From Mytilus trossulus (Eukaryota > Mollusca > Bivalvia > Mytilida > Mytilidae), in assembly GCF_036588685.1 (NCBI RefSeq), contig NC_086381.1, forward strand, positions 49,723,431 to 49,787,430: a stretch of 64,000 bases of DNA, in the 5' to 3' direction. The position numbers were made by a program, and so were the translations under genes. Below the pieces are notes generated by a model that was not told where the DNA came from, made no database searches, and saw only the letters and a program-made list of their open reading frames with translations. How positions within the stretch are numbered: position 1 is the stretch's first letter; each line of letters opens with the position of its first letter. Positions 37,411-49,715 of the stretch are shown one piece after another.

Positions 37411-39220
37411 TAATGCATATATTTCAAATCATCCATAAAACCTTTGTCAAGTTAGCTAGTTCACATTCCATATGTTCCACAAAACCAAGACGACTTCTGT
37501 TTACTTTTGAAGGCTGTTCCCTAGACATAATTGCTTTAATCAGTTTAATTTGGACTCTGTTGGGTAGTTGTCCAATTGGCAGACATACAACATCTTTTTA
37601 TGTTATTTTGACCACAAATCTCTTTCAACAAGCAACATCAGTGTCATATTACAGACAAGACTTCACTTTTCATTAGCTCTGTTTGAATACACCAATAAAC
37701 AAAAGAAATGTCTGCAACACGATTTCCATGTTTCTAAACCTTTATCAAGTACACTTGACACTACGATGTTTGAAAAGACAATGATATGAAATATTTGATG
37801 GAATAAAAACCTACAATCTTTGGTCTCTGTAGTTTCATTGGCAGTAATACCACAACTCTTTTATACAGAGGTCAAAATTATCTTAAATAAATTTTGTGGA
37901 ATGTTGTACGTGTATTTGACAATTTTTGTTAAAATGTTACTCATGGTTAAACTAAAACGTACACATTTGTTGGCTTATGCATATAATACATGTAATATGA
38001 AAAGGAAAACCCAAAAAGTGTATTAATGGTTCCTTTAGCATCAATTTAAATACAATTTTGAAGTTGTGTCCCTTGCATGTTAAATGATCTGAGATTGTAT
38101 AATTGTTTTTAAACATATTAAATGAAAAAGTCAATAAATCTGCTTAAGAATATATTTATATTTGTTCTCTCTGTTGTCTATTTGTTGCAGAATATAAATT
38201 TGAAAAAAACTTGGATTTTGATTTCACTCTACTTTTATTTACAGCATTCTCAAAACGTTACAATCAACTTTTTATGTTTTTGTTGTTGACATAATAACAT
38301 CAATTGAATGTTCTTTCTTCTAAATGTCACTCTTCTTGATGTTGTCTTTATTTGAAAAGAAAACAATAATATTCATAATCATACATTTAAACCTAATTTG
38401 ATTTATTCCCATATACTGTAAGTTGTTAGTTTTAAACATACATGTAATGAAATAACCTCAGTGACTTAAAACATGCTTTTCTCTCTCATGTTTGTCTTTT
38501 GTGGAGAGTTGTCTCATTGGCAGTAATACCACATCTACTTTTTTTATATTTTTCTCCTTTTGATATAACATATTTGAATAAAACTAGAAAATATAAATAT
38601 TTGTTTTGCTATCAGTAAATTAAAACCAAACTAAATATTATTGTTATACACATATGTATGTTTACCAGTTTTACAAACTGTTGATACCTATATTTTGGCA
38701 TTGTACAAGATCATGTTCTTATCCTATGACTAATGGCGGTATATTCACTAAATCCATTACATGTGTACTGATTGATATTTAAGTCTCAGACACATGATTT
38801 TTGGTTTTACATTTGGCATGAGTTTTGCTTATTTTAAATTCTTCTTCAATGGTCTCTGGTAATGCTGGTGGAGAGTAATGACTCATTGGCAGTTGGCAAT
38901 CATACCACATCTTCTTATTTTTATATTAAAAAATTGTAGCTAAAAATTGGGCACAATGAATATTTGTAATAAAAACAATCTATTGCAATATAAAACGTAA
39001 CCACAACTGATCTTTTTACTTACAAAATCGAACAGTTTTTAAAGTGTTATTACCATAAGATGTTAGTTGAAACTTTTCATTCATTTATTTATAGGTATTA
39101 AATACCCATGAAACTTTTAACAACTGCAATGTGTTAGGAAAAGCAAGGATTGCAAGGATTAAAACATTTTTTTTTAAATCTCTCTCCAAATATTACATAA
39201 TTATAAATATATATTTAAAC
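37411..39220. other. No gene; fragments of dispersed repeats
   Basis: Contains pieces of the CATACCACATCTTCTT repeat family at about 37545-37605, 38495-38550 and 38860-38925 (plus orientation). The rest is AT-rich with no supportable exon. Confidence 0.5.
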
Positions 39221-39228
39221 ACAAACCT

Positions 39229-42200
39229 ACTTTTTTGGCCTACAGAAGTCCATTCTATGAAAATATCCTTTGGTTATGTATGCTTGGCTTTCCAGAAACT
39301 CCTGTAACATAAATATGAAATAAAATGAAGTTTTGGATACATTCTTTATAAGATGTCATTTTGTATTAATTATGAACATGGTAAAGGTACAAATAGTTTC
39401 AATTCACTCTCAATGACAGTGTTTTTCAATAAAGGGTTACAGCTAATTTCCTAATGCATGAAGTGCAAAATGTTGGTTAGCTTGCTTGCTTTGTTTGTAT
39501 ATTGTGCAAACATACTAGGATAACACCCAATTGAATTCAAATATAATATATACCATGTATACAGGTTAAAATATGCCTATACATAATTTGTTTAAAGATG
39601 TCAATCTTATTCACAAAGCTTGTATAAACAATTATACAAACAAAATAAGCAAGCAAGCCAACCAAAGTTTTACTTTGCAAGCAGAAGGAAATCAGCTGTA
39701 ATACATGCCATTTTCTCGTTTGAATTGTTTTACATTGTCTTATCAGTGTTTGGCCTTTTCTAGCTGACTATGCAGTATGGGCTTTGATCATTGTTGAAGG
39801 CCGTACAGTTACCTATAGTTGTTAATGTCTGAGTTATTTTGGTCTTTTGTGGATAGTTGTTTCATTGGCAATCATACCACATCTTCTTTTTTATATGCCG
39901 TTCATCATGTTCCTTCCTGTTAGACATCTCTAAATAAAACACTGATTCACTATAAATAGTTGGTTTATCAAAATGTCAGTTAGTCCATTTTCATTATTTT
40001 GTTTTTCTAAATTAAATATGCTTAATTAATTTCACAAGAGTTTAAAGAAAATTAGTGGGGAATGTCTCCATGGGACACAGATGAAGCCCCCTCTTGCATG
40101 TGCTCTAATTGCTTTGTTTTCAGAGATATACAAAATCTATATTTTACCCCAATGTTCAATTTTCCATACAAGGCGGGTTGAATTACAATAGCTGTATTTT
40201 GACCTAATGGTCAATTTTCCATAAGGTTCAAAATACCATATATGGGCCATCTTGCAATTGTACGAGTTTTTTTTTTTTGCTGTGTATTTACTAATGTTGA
40301 TTCATTGATATATACCCCTTATAATTTATCAGTAGTTTCTATACTGCATTTTATCCTTTTTATAAATTCTCCTTACTATTTGTAACAGCAGTGAATTCCA
40401 AACTCTGTCTCACTAACAAATCTCAGATAAAAAGCAGTTCAGAAAGAAAGAACTTTCAAGAGGTTTTAGTTGAATGTTTAGTAGAAAAGTTCAAATTTCT
40501 GTTTGGTCAGACAAACACTTAAACAGTTTGGCACAGACTGTCAGCTGATTGTAACAGCAAAGTAACCTTAATATATATATAGTAATAAGTTTCAGCATAA
40601 ATAATGTATTGAAAGCAAGTTGTCTTACAAAGTTCATATTCAATACAGTAAGTCTCGCAAAGAGCAAAAAAAACGAAAGGCCACATATTGTTTTTGAAAC
40701 GATTTCACCCCATGTCAGATTTGCTCTAAATGCTTTGGTTTTTGAGTTATAAGCCAAAAACTGCATTTTACCCCTATGTTCTATTCTTAGCCATGGCGGC
40801 CATCTTGGTTAGTTGGCCAGGTTAAGGGACACATTTTTAAACTAGATACCCCAATGATGATTGTGGCCAAATTTGGATTAATTTTGCCAAGTAGTTTCAG
40901 AAGAGAAGATTTTTGTAAAAGATATAAACTCAGATTTACGAAAAATGGTTAAAAATTGACTAAGAAGGGCAATAACTCCTAAAGGGGCCAACTGACCATT
41001 TAGGTCATGTTGACTTAATTGTGAACCTTACTTTGCTGAACATTATTGCTTCTTACAGTTTATCTCTATCTGTAATAATATTCAAGATAATAACCAAAAA
41101 CAGCAAAATTTCCTTAAAATTACCAATTCAGGGGCAGCAACATAACAACAGGTTGTTTGATTCATCTGGAAATTTCAGGACAAACAGATCTTAACCTGGT
41201 TACAATTTAACCCCATGTCAGATTTGCTCTAAATGCTTTGGTTTTTGAGTTATAAGCCAAGAACTGCATTTTACCCCTATGTTCTATTTTTAGCCATGGC
41301 AGCCATCTTGGTTAATTGGCCAGGTCACCGGACACATTTTTAAACTAGATACCCCAATGATGATTGTGGCCAAGTTAGGTTTAATTTGGCTCTGTAGTTT
41401 CAGAGGAGAAGATTTTTGTAAAAGTTAACGATGACGGACGCAAAGTGATGGGAAAAGCTCACTTGGCCCTTCGTGCCAGGTGAGCTAAAAATCTTGCACC
41501 ATACAAAAAATATACTTACAATTGCTGAATTTTACTTGAAACATTTATCAGGCGTCTTCCCTTGCCATTTTCTTCACCATTTGTGGAATTTTTTAAACAT
41601 CCATGTACATGTACCTTCCTGCATGATATAGGGGAGGTCAAATTTGATAACTAGCCTAAAGGATAAAAAGAAATCCATTTCATAAAAATCTTACAGAAAC
41701 TATTTTCATATTAATTTACAATTACAGTGTTCATGTGAAAGCCAAAATGAAGTTCATAGATACATGTATATAAGAAGATGCGGTATGAGTGCCAATGAGA
41801 TTACTCTTCATCCAAGTCACAATTTATAAAACAAGTAAAAGTAAACCATTAAAGGTCAAAGTACAGTCTTCAACATAGAGCTTTTTATAAATTTATAAAA
41901 TCTGGTAACTCAAAAACCCAATATCTACAATTATAATCAAAGAGCTGAATAGCTCTGAGGGGAAAGACGGCCCTTGTTTCTATTTTATTATGTTTTTGGA
42001 AAGGGGGTATCTTTTGATAGTTTTCATATGAAGAATGAAAAAGAGAACAGCTAGAACATGTAAAAAGGTTGACAATATTGAAGTCAATTGTTGTTTATGT
42101 AATTTCATTTCCTTAGTTTAGGATTCAATTTGGACCAATGGAAGAGATCTGTATCTTCTAAATCTAAACATTGGATTAAAGTTGATAGCTAGTTATCTAA

Positions 42201-45200
42201 AACTCAACTGAATTCTGTCATTTCACAACAACTGCAATATTTTTGAAATCTTGATTGTGTACCACTGAACTGCAGGCTAGGGCCATTTTCCATTTTAAGT
42301 GACAGTACTCTTGGATTTTTAAGTTTTTTCTTTAGAAAGTTTGGACTGAAAAATCTATTCAGTTTTAAATTTCCATTGTTAAAGTTCCAAGTTACAACTC
42401 TCATCACAGGGAAACAGGTACTAATAAAAAAAAAAAAAAAAAACAATATGAGTGATGGTAACTGTGTGAAGCTTGTTTTCAAATCTTAATTTTGAAAATA
42501 TTTGTAAAAAAAAATATGTTTAAACTACAAATACAATTTTTTTTTTTTTTTACCATTACAATGATTATGTAGGTACACAAAAATTTAGTTTTAATAGAAG
42601 ACTACTAATCCAATGAAATGTCACATTTGAAGTGTTTAAATACATTAACTTTTATTTTAGTGGATAATTACTCATCAATTGAGGTCCCCCTGAATTGGAG
42701 GAAGATTCTCAGAATTTTTACAGAAAAAAGTGGTCTCACTAATTAGCGACAAGAAGAATTTTAGCGACAAGAAGCGACAATTCTTCTTGTCGCTAAATAG
42801 TCTTCTCGACGCTTCTTGTCGCTTTTTGACGCTTTTTGTCTCTAATTAGTGAGACCCGAAAAAAGTAATAAAATCGTTTCTTTCCCCTGTCTCATGTAAC
42901 CCCACGATCTTTGTTTATTTTGAAAGTTGTTGACCTACAAATTAAAGTATTGCATGTTGATGTTTAAATCATCTACAGTAAACAATATTATGTTTAGATT
43001 TAACCAATACAAATTTGTAATTAGTGCACGATCTCTAAGAATGATTTAAATAACCAGTGAACTGGTGAAGGATATCCCTGCTTCTTCTAAGAATGACGTC
43101 ACTATAAAATACAATGTAGGTTGGATATATTTAGAATATCTTGTCATACTAATTTTTCCGGATTTTAAAATAAACGTAAATAGTGTAAAGGAGAGTTCAA
43201 GATACGATAATTTCGTGAGAAACAGAAGGGAAATGTGTAAAAAAGTGTTTAATGTCAAACTATTCATTTCTGGGTCTCCTTCTCTTCAATCTAAGTAAGA
43301 TTTGTTGGGGGGTTTTCCACACTATAACATGTATAAAAACAAAATGAATGATGTGAGGGATTGTCACTCTGGTCAACCCCATAGGGGATTGACGGAGCCG
43401 TCTTCCCCAAAAATTGTAAGGGATCTCATGTCAGAAGAAATAAACAATTCACCAAATTTTTTGCAAGAAAAAGAAAACATTCTTGAGTTATTGACCGAAA
43501 ACTGGAAAATCAACCTTTTTTATGGATATAAAACCTAGTAACTCAGAAACGTAAAATGTAAAATTTATAAAAATTGAAAAGGAGTTCATGTCAACAGATA
43601 TTAAAAAAAAATCACCAAAATTTCTTGCAAGTAGGAGAAAACATTTTTGAGTTATTGACTAAAAACTGAAGAATCATCCTTTTTTGATGAACAACCCTGC
43701 TACTCAGAAACTTAAAATATAAAATTTATAAAAAATGAAAGGGAGCTCATGTCAAATTCACCAAAGTTTTATGCAAAATGGTTTATTAAAGCATTTATGA
43801 ATTCATGTCCAACATGTTGACCATGGACAGACAGACAACGGTATACCATAATACATACATGTATGTACTCCCATAAATGGGCGTATAAAAAGAAGAAACA
43901 AGAAAAACTTATGAACTTAGTAACTACATCAACAAACAAAAACAAACAAAAACTACTAAACATCAGATTCCTGACTAAGGACAGGTGACACACAACTGCA
44001 GGGGTTTTAAACATTTAAATGGTACCAAACTTGTACCCTTATCTGAAACAATAGTGGCAATTGTAAACTAAAGTTAACACAAGGAAACAAAAATTGATCA
44101 TCATCCAATGTACATTGTAATCCTGAAAGATGGACCAACAGTGCCTTAAATTCTTAATGCCTACATAAGGCAGTCTGCATAAAGTCTCAGTGGCAAATAT
44201 TTCAGATATCAGTATAAACAATTCATGTCAATCAAATAATTAAACTAAGAAGTGTATTTTATACTGAACTCACTATATTGGTTGAGGGAATATGTTGATG
44301 GCAGTACGGTGACCTATAATTGTTAATGTTTGTGTCATTTTGGTCTTTTGTGGATAGTTGTAATCATACCACATCTTCTTTTTCATACATATTTTGAACA
44401 GGTGTACAAATATTTTATATATTAAAACAAACCTTAGTATAATGATAAAAAACTGATTGTATCAAGTGCTACAATATTATATATTATTGCAGTGAGGTTA
44501 AAATCTCTGGCATTTATTGATTATCCACAAATACTTATCCGAGAATTTTTTTTCTCTATCATATACATGTATGTTATGATGTTTTTTTTGGAAAAAAGTT
44601 TGTTTCCAGGTTTTGAAAATATTTGTTTTGGACCCTGAGAAAAAAAAATGTTTGTTTCACCCTCAGCTGCCACTATATGTAATGCTAAAATTGAAAGAAA
44701 AAAATTGTTTTCGGTTTGTCGCTAAAAAAATAGATTGTTCTTCGCCGAAAGGCAGAGACGTATTATATGTCTCTGCCGAAGGCGAAAAAAAAAAGTTTGC
44801 ACAGAAAAAAACAACATATATATGAATTTATAATTCAACAACTGGATGAATCACAGAAGATTGATTCGGGTGAAGCTCTACTGTGATAATCATATTCAAG
44901 TTAGGTATATTTGCCGTTATTGTTGATAGGATTTCAAACTCCTATAGGATAGTCCTGTGGATAAATTAATCAGTTTTGGAAATGGCAAAATATCCTTTAT
45001 GAAATGTTAATCAAATAAAATATTAAAGTTAAATTCTTACCCATCTTGTCTTTAGTGTCCTAGATTGAAGATATCCTACATTGTCCTAGCTGCATCCAAG
45101 GATTTGTGTAGTTGCTGCATCTCATTTCTTCCATAAAATTTGCGTTCACGAATCATGATGTCAATATCAGTGTCGTCTGTCTGAACGCTCGTTTCCGGGT

Positions 45201-45261
45201 GAACCGTACGGGCTAATATTAAACCAAAGACGAAACATTTAAGATTCCATTTAAACGGCAT
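39229..45261 (-). CDS. Putative secreted-protein gene, unidentified (incomplete exon set)
   Basis: Three exon-like segments share the minus strand. The first (45261-about 45041) encodes a likely signal peptide (MPFKWNLKCFVFGLILARTV), then an acidic DDTDIDIMIRERKFYGRNEM region and LHKSLDAARTM-stop. The second (41655-41520) has a CTTTAG acceptor and a GTAAGT donor and reads LVIKFDLPYIMQEGTCTWMF, then, after one base in a T6 run at 41589-41594, KNSTNGEENGKGRRLINVSS. The third (39303-39229) follows TTATGTTACAG and reads EFLESQAYITKGYFHRMDFC plus RPKK-stop. Junction phases show that at least one exon is missing on each side of the middle one. In the first exon the stop falls in an apparent 26-bp insertion between two TGTCCTAG repeats. 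I cannot assign a family. Whether these belong to one gene is inference. Confidence 0.35.
39725..39895 (+). repeat. CATACCACATCTTCTT dispersed repeat, near full length
   Basis: Order of landmarks: GCTGACTATGCAGTATGGGC, TGTTGAAGGCCGTACAGTTA, GGATAGTTGTTTCATTGGCA, ATCATACCACATCTTCTT. It lies inside the putative minus-strand gene and is one of at least ten copies in the window. Confidence 0.75.
40700..41490. repeat. About 500-bp direct repeat pair
   Basis: The unit ACCCCATGTCAGATTTGCTC, followed by GTTTTTGAGTTATAAGCCA and AGCCATGGCGGCCATCTTGG, begins at about 40703 and again at 41205, with about 90% identity over the first 220 bases. A more diverged partial unit is at 40080-40270. The array ends with AAAGCTCACTTGGCCCTTCG. 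No coding frame. Confidence 0.75.
42206..42430 (-). other. Open frame of unknown status inside the putative gene
   Basis: A minus-strand frame (about 75 codons after an acceptor-like TTTATTAG) reads MRVVTWNFNNGNLKLNRFF and ends CCEMTEFS-stop. Its composition is protein-like, but I recognise no domain, and the codon phase does not match the neighbouring exon-like segments. It could be an alternative exon or chance. Confidence 0.2.
42732..42856. repeat. Foldback element with GCGACAAGAAG repeats
   Basis: Perfect 15-base ends (GGTCTCACTAATTAG and its complement) enclose arms built from repeated GCGACAAGAAG and its complement CTTCTTGTCGC. No coding capacity. Confidence 0.75.
43405..43770. repeat. 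About 160-bp tandem repeat, two and a half copies
   Basis: Units starting near 43425, 43582 and 43740 share CTCATGTCA, CACCAAA, TTGCAAG, GAGTTATTGAC and CTCAGAAAC landmarks. A plus-strand frame across the first unit is not supported as a gene. Confidence 0.65.
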
Positions 45262-47097
45262 TAAATGATTGAAATCTATCCGAAGATTTATAAGTCATTA
45301 AAACAAGTAAACATGATTAATAATTGTATGTAACCGATTGGACCTTAAAAAACTATATGAATGTGGATTCCGTAATTTCCTCGGAGTCTCCATGCCAGTG
45401 TAATTGTATTTCCCGCGGTTATTTTTGTACAATATTATTATAAAAATACGGTATAACTACAATTTTACAAAGACTCAATCAGTGTAAGTATATCGATACT
45501 GTGAATCAATTAACATGAAAAAAAACTCTGTAATTTCTAATTAATTTTACTGGACATATAATGATATTAAACACACGGGCACCTGGTCAATTCGTCAGGA
45601 AATTTCTGCAATTGATTTTTTAACTGCCACCTTATATTAAAAACGGTTTTCATCTTATATATGAAAGAAGTTTTTGGTACTCTTCTCTACTGCTGTATAT
45701 AGTAATACAGACGAGGACAAAAAAAGAAGAGAAAACACTTAAATTTTATCACAGATTTTTTTTTGAATAATCTGCCTTTCCTGATTTTCCTGATCTTTTC
45801 AGTGGCAGATCCATAACTTTTTCTGACTGACCTAACGGGGGCCCGCTCCAGTCATGCTCCAATGATTCCCTATATAATCAACAAAATTTTCCCCACAAAA
45901 GGGGGGGGGGTAAATGTATAATGGTAGATGGAGATCCAGCACTGTATATAAATAGAGCACCAAGATTCTACATGTAAAAATATGGTTTCTTTTTCAAAGG
46001 AGGTTTAAGGATCAGTTCAATTATATTAGATAGTTTATAAAACAATTATGGGAGTCTTCAATAGTTCACTTGCAAAACATAATAGTAATTTTGGGTGTGG
46101 ACGTAACCACTGTGGGTTACCCGAATTAAAAAGGGGTGGATTTGACTTTTTATGCCATATTGACTATCAAAGGTGCCCATTTGACCAGGTGCCAAACATG
46201 GCAAAATGACCAGAATTCAGACACAGTGTTAAAAAAATTAAGATATATACAATTTTTTGTTGAAATGCACACTACACTGGCAGCTTTTAAGCTACATTAG
46301 ATTGTAACTTGAGTTATATTTCTTGTAACTAATTATACATGTGTTAAAAATTATACAGTTTTGAATGATGATATTGAAAATAAGGAGATCAATGTAGTAT
46401 GATTTCCTATGAGATTACTATCTACTAATGTCCATATGAACTGGATTTAAGCATCTATATAGGACACCTTAATACCTTTAACAATACACAAAGCTCATAC
46501 TGTCAGCTACAAAAAAATGTATAACAGGCCATCAAGTCTTAATGACATGACACAATGTTAAATGATTTGCCAAGGTAAATCAAAAATGGCAGACTGCATC
46601 CAACAACAACTAAATTTCATCTGGACTTGGAACAGGCATAAATAGAATGTACGTGTACTGGGACTGTTGTGTAACAGCACAAAAGAGGAACAAAGTGGTG
46701 AAATCGTTTAGAAATTGTTTTGATTCATTGAATTGGAACAAAGCTAAAAAAAACATCTAATATGAAGACAGACAACCAAACTTAATAGTACTTTCAGTTA
46801 CTAATATTGAAAGCTCATTAAAAGCTAATAAAAACTCAAACATTAATATATAAACCATTTTTTCCCATACACATATACATGTACCGGTATATATATGTAT
46901 AGATGTAATTATCAGAGCAATTTGTTTTACAATTTTTGTTTAACATTCTTAATTATCTAATAAACTGATATATTTTTTATTTAAGTTTCCAAGCAAGTCA
47001 ATACATGCAATAACAAAAAAAATTTGGGACAAGACAATGTTTAAAAAACGTGACCAAAGAAAAGAAAAGAAAATGTACTTGTAATCGACACTGGAGA

Positions 47098-48090
47098 AAA
47101 ATGGACTCTTCAGGTAAGAAGTTTTATTCTGCAATGACTTTTGTTTAATAGTTTATCTGTTTTTGAATAAAAGAATGTGTAAAGTATATTTTAGTGGGAC
47201 AGCATCCCAACAAACAATAAATCAGAAAAGATATCAAGTGGTAAATATTTTGCTTACTGAATCAGACAAAGTTAATACCAAATGTGCCATGCTATAAATT
47301 ATCCTTCATCTGAAGAAGGTATGAATATACATATATGCAACCGGAATTTTACAGAAAAAAAATCTGTCCTTTATTATGTCTATATATGCTAGCTGCAAAT
47401 TTTTCACTGCATTTGCATAACTAGTTAGGTTAGTACTTTTTCATCTTTTTAAAATTTTGTCTTGCAAAACAACACATTGCAGGGATAAAGTAAATGCATC
47501 AAGTTTTCATTTTATCAATTTTTTTGCATGTTTACACATTCTTTTTCCCATACAATGTTTTGGTGAAGTTAAATAATAGTAGTTAGTACACATGTTGCCA
47601 CTTGGAAATATAAATGATATGAAAAATACTATTGTGAGCTCTCTCAAGCCTAGCTTTAGAAAACTGCATTTGTTACTTATTTCAAGAATATATACCTGTT
47701 GATTTTGCACATTTTTTTCATAAGAATGTTCATTATATTTTTGCCTTTCATGAACCTTTAACTTTCAGTTACATTCAGTTCTTGTGAAATTTGACATCTC
47801 TTATATAAACATCACAAATGTCTTTTTACTTAATCATCTTCTTTATGTTTACAGAAGAAATTGTCACATGGAAACGTCTTGGGCAGATTAAACAGAAGAA
47901 GTAACTGTGCCAGGAAGCAGTTCCAGTCATTTGCAGCAACAGGACTGTGATGAATAGAACTTTAATATGAATTGAATCAAAATATAGAATTTAACAAACT
48001 TGTGTCAGATGATATACTCTTATGATGCTATTGAAGGACATCAATGATGAGAAAGAAGTAAAGGAAAAGACAATAAATGACAGCATATCA
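47098..48090 (+). CDS. Possible tiny two-exon gene (about 20 codons) or non-coding transcript
   Basis: ATGGACTCTTCAG at 47100 is followed directly by a GTAAGAAG donor. At 47853 a TTTATGTTTACAG acceptor opens an exon that, in the matching phase, continues EEIVTWKRLGQIKQKK-stop, giving MDSSEEIVTWKRLGQIKQKK in total. The alternative phase 0 also reads well (KKLSHGNVLGRLNRRSNCAR, then KQFQSFAATGL-stop). A consensus AATAAA lies at about 48073. The two good splice sites and the poly(A) signal suggest a real transcript. Missing exons, a micropeptide and a non-coding RNA are all possible; no homology is claimed. Confidence 0.22.
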
Positions 48091-48439
48091 AATATCACAA
48101 TGTATATTAAGTCAAATAATACATTGTTTCAACTACATACTTTACAGCATTTCATTTTAACCATGTGTGAATTTTGCCTATTCAAGCTTAACCAAATGCT
48201 TTAAAATTAAGATATTAAATATTTTAGGCAGACATGTTTTTGTATTTTTTCATTTATTTTTCAAACTTTCAAGTTATTACATTCTTCAGTGGCCGATCCA
48301 GCCAAAAGCCCATTTTTCAAAAGGGTTTTCCAACCAAGGATAAAGGAGGGATTCTAATCGTGTCTTTCATTTTTAAATTGTTAATTTCCACAATAAAAAT
48401 AAAACATATAAGCCAAAGATAAAAAAATCAGTCATAAAA

Positions 48440-48682
48440 AAGTATAATTTTGAAATTCATGTAAAACGCATGTAAAACATGTATTTTACATGAGTTTGTA
48501 TTAACACGTGTTTTACACATGTGAAGTATTTCATGCGTTTTGTAACGCATATTTAATATATGTTTTTGCACGCCTGTTATACGCATGTTGTAAAAAACAT
48601 GCATTAAACGCACAAAAAACATACGTTTTACACACGTTTTCTTTAACATGCGTGAAACATGCGTGGCACTTTTTGCTGTGTA
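48440..48682. mobile_element. Palindrome-rich ACGCATGTTTTAC element, copy 2 (inverted)
   Basis: On the minus strand this begins TACACAGCAAAAAGTGCCAC followed by GCATGTTTCACGCATG, matching the start of 37031-37410. The body is again a run of CGCATG/CATGTAAAAC palindromes. No genuine gene on either strand. Confidence 0.65.
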
Positions 48683-48854
48683 GCGATACATTCTTATTGA
48701 TACACATTAGATAATCAAGACGAGACATGCATTGAAACGGTTTCCCTTATTATAATGACTGAGCTACAAGAAAATAAGCCACATTTGGCAGCAGCAATTA
48801 AATTACCCAAAATTTTGCAAAAACAACTGATGTTACCTGAATTTTCATTTTTTG

Positions 48855-49715
48855 TCGAGCCATCGACTTTAGTCGAAAAAGCGAGACTAAGCGATGCTAC
48901 ATTCCGTCGGTGTCGTCGTCGGCGGCGGCGTCCACAAATATTCACTCTGTGGTTAAAGTTTTTTGAAATTTTACTAACTTTCTTAAACTATACTGGATTT
49001 CCACCAAACTTGGAAAGAAGCTTGTTTATGATTATAAGATAGTATCCAGAATTAAATTTTGTAAAAATAAAATTCCATTTTTTCCGTATTTTACTTATAA
49101 ATGGACTTAGTTTTTTTGCAGGGAAACATTACATTCACTATGTGGTTAAAGTTTTTAGAATTTTAATAACTTTCTTAAACTATCCTTGGTTTGTACCAAG
49201 CTTGGACAGAAGCTGGTTTATGTTCATAAAATAGTATCCAGAAGTAAATTTTGAAAAGAAAACAAAATCCTTTTTTCCGCATTTTACTTTTAAATGGATT
49301 TAAATTTTCTGCGGGGAAACATTACATTCACTCTGTGGTTAAAGTTTTTAAAATTTTAATAACTTTAACTATCCCGGGTTGGAACCAAACTTAGACAGAA
49401 GCTTATTTATGATCATAAGATAGTATCCAGTAGTAAATTTTGTAAAAAGATAACTCCATTTTTTCTGTATTTTACTTTTAAATGGACTTAGATTTTCTTC
49501 CAGTTAACATTACATACAGTCTGCAGTTAAAGTTTTCAAAACACTTATTAGATTCATTAACTATCCTAGATTTTTACCTAACTTGAACAGAAGCCTCTTC
49601 CAATCAAAAGATAGTATCAAGAGGAATATTTTTATTGATTTTTATCCTCATTTTTGTTGAGCCTGTGATTTACAGCATAAGTAGGCGAGACACTGGGTTC
49701 CGCGGAACCCTTACA
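48855..49715. repeat. Four-unit tandem repeat, about 190-bp period, with GC-rich ends
   Basis: The string TGTGGTTAAAGTTTTT or close variants recurs at about 48950, 49143, 49337 and 49524. Each unit also has TTTTCCGTATTTTACTTATA-like and AAGATAGTATCCAG landmarks. The array opens with TTTTGTCGAGCCATCGACTT and a CGTCGTCGG-rich stretch and closes with GTTGAGCCTG and GGTTCCGCGGAACCC. The shared TTGTNGAGCC starts at the two ends suggest a composite element. Confidence 0.75.

Noticed and set aside
40491-40766. Minus-strand frame of 91 codons
   Set aside because: Antisense of a 500-bp direct repeat; no domain, and the second unit does not keep the frame.
48428-48714. Overlapping open frames on both strands
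   Set aside because: Same palindromic repeat family as 37031-37410; no domain or splice context.
48720-49042. Plus-strand frame with an Arg-rich stretch (RRCRRRRRR)
   Set aside because: The Arg run comes from the CGTCGTCGG head of a repeat element, not from a gene.
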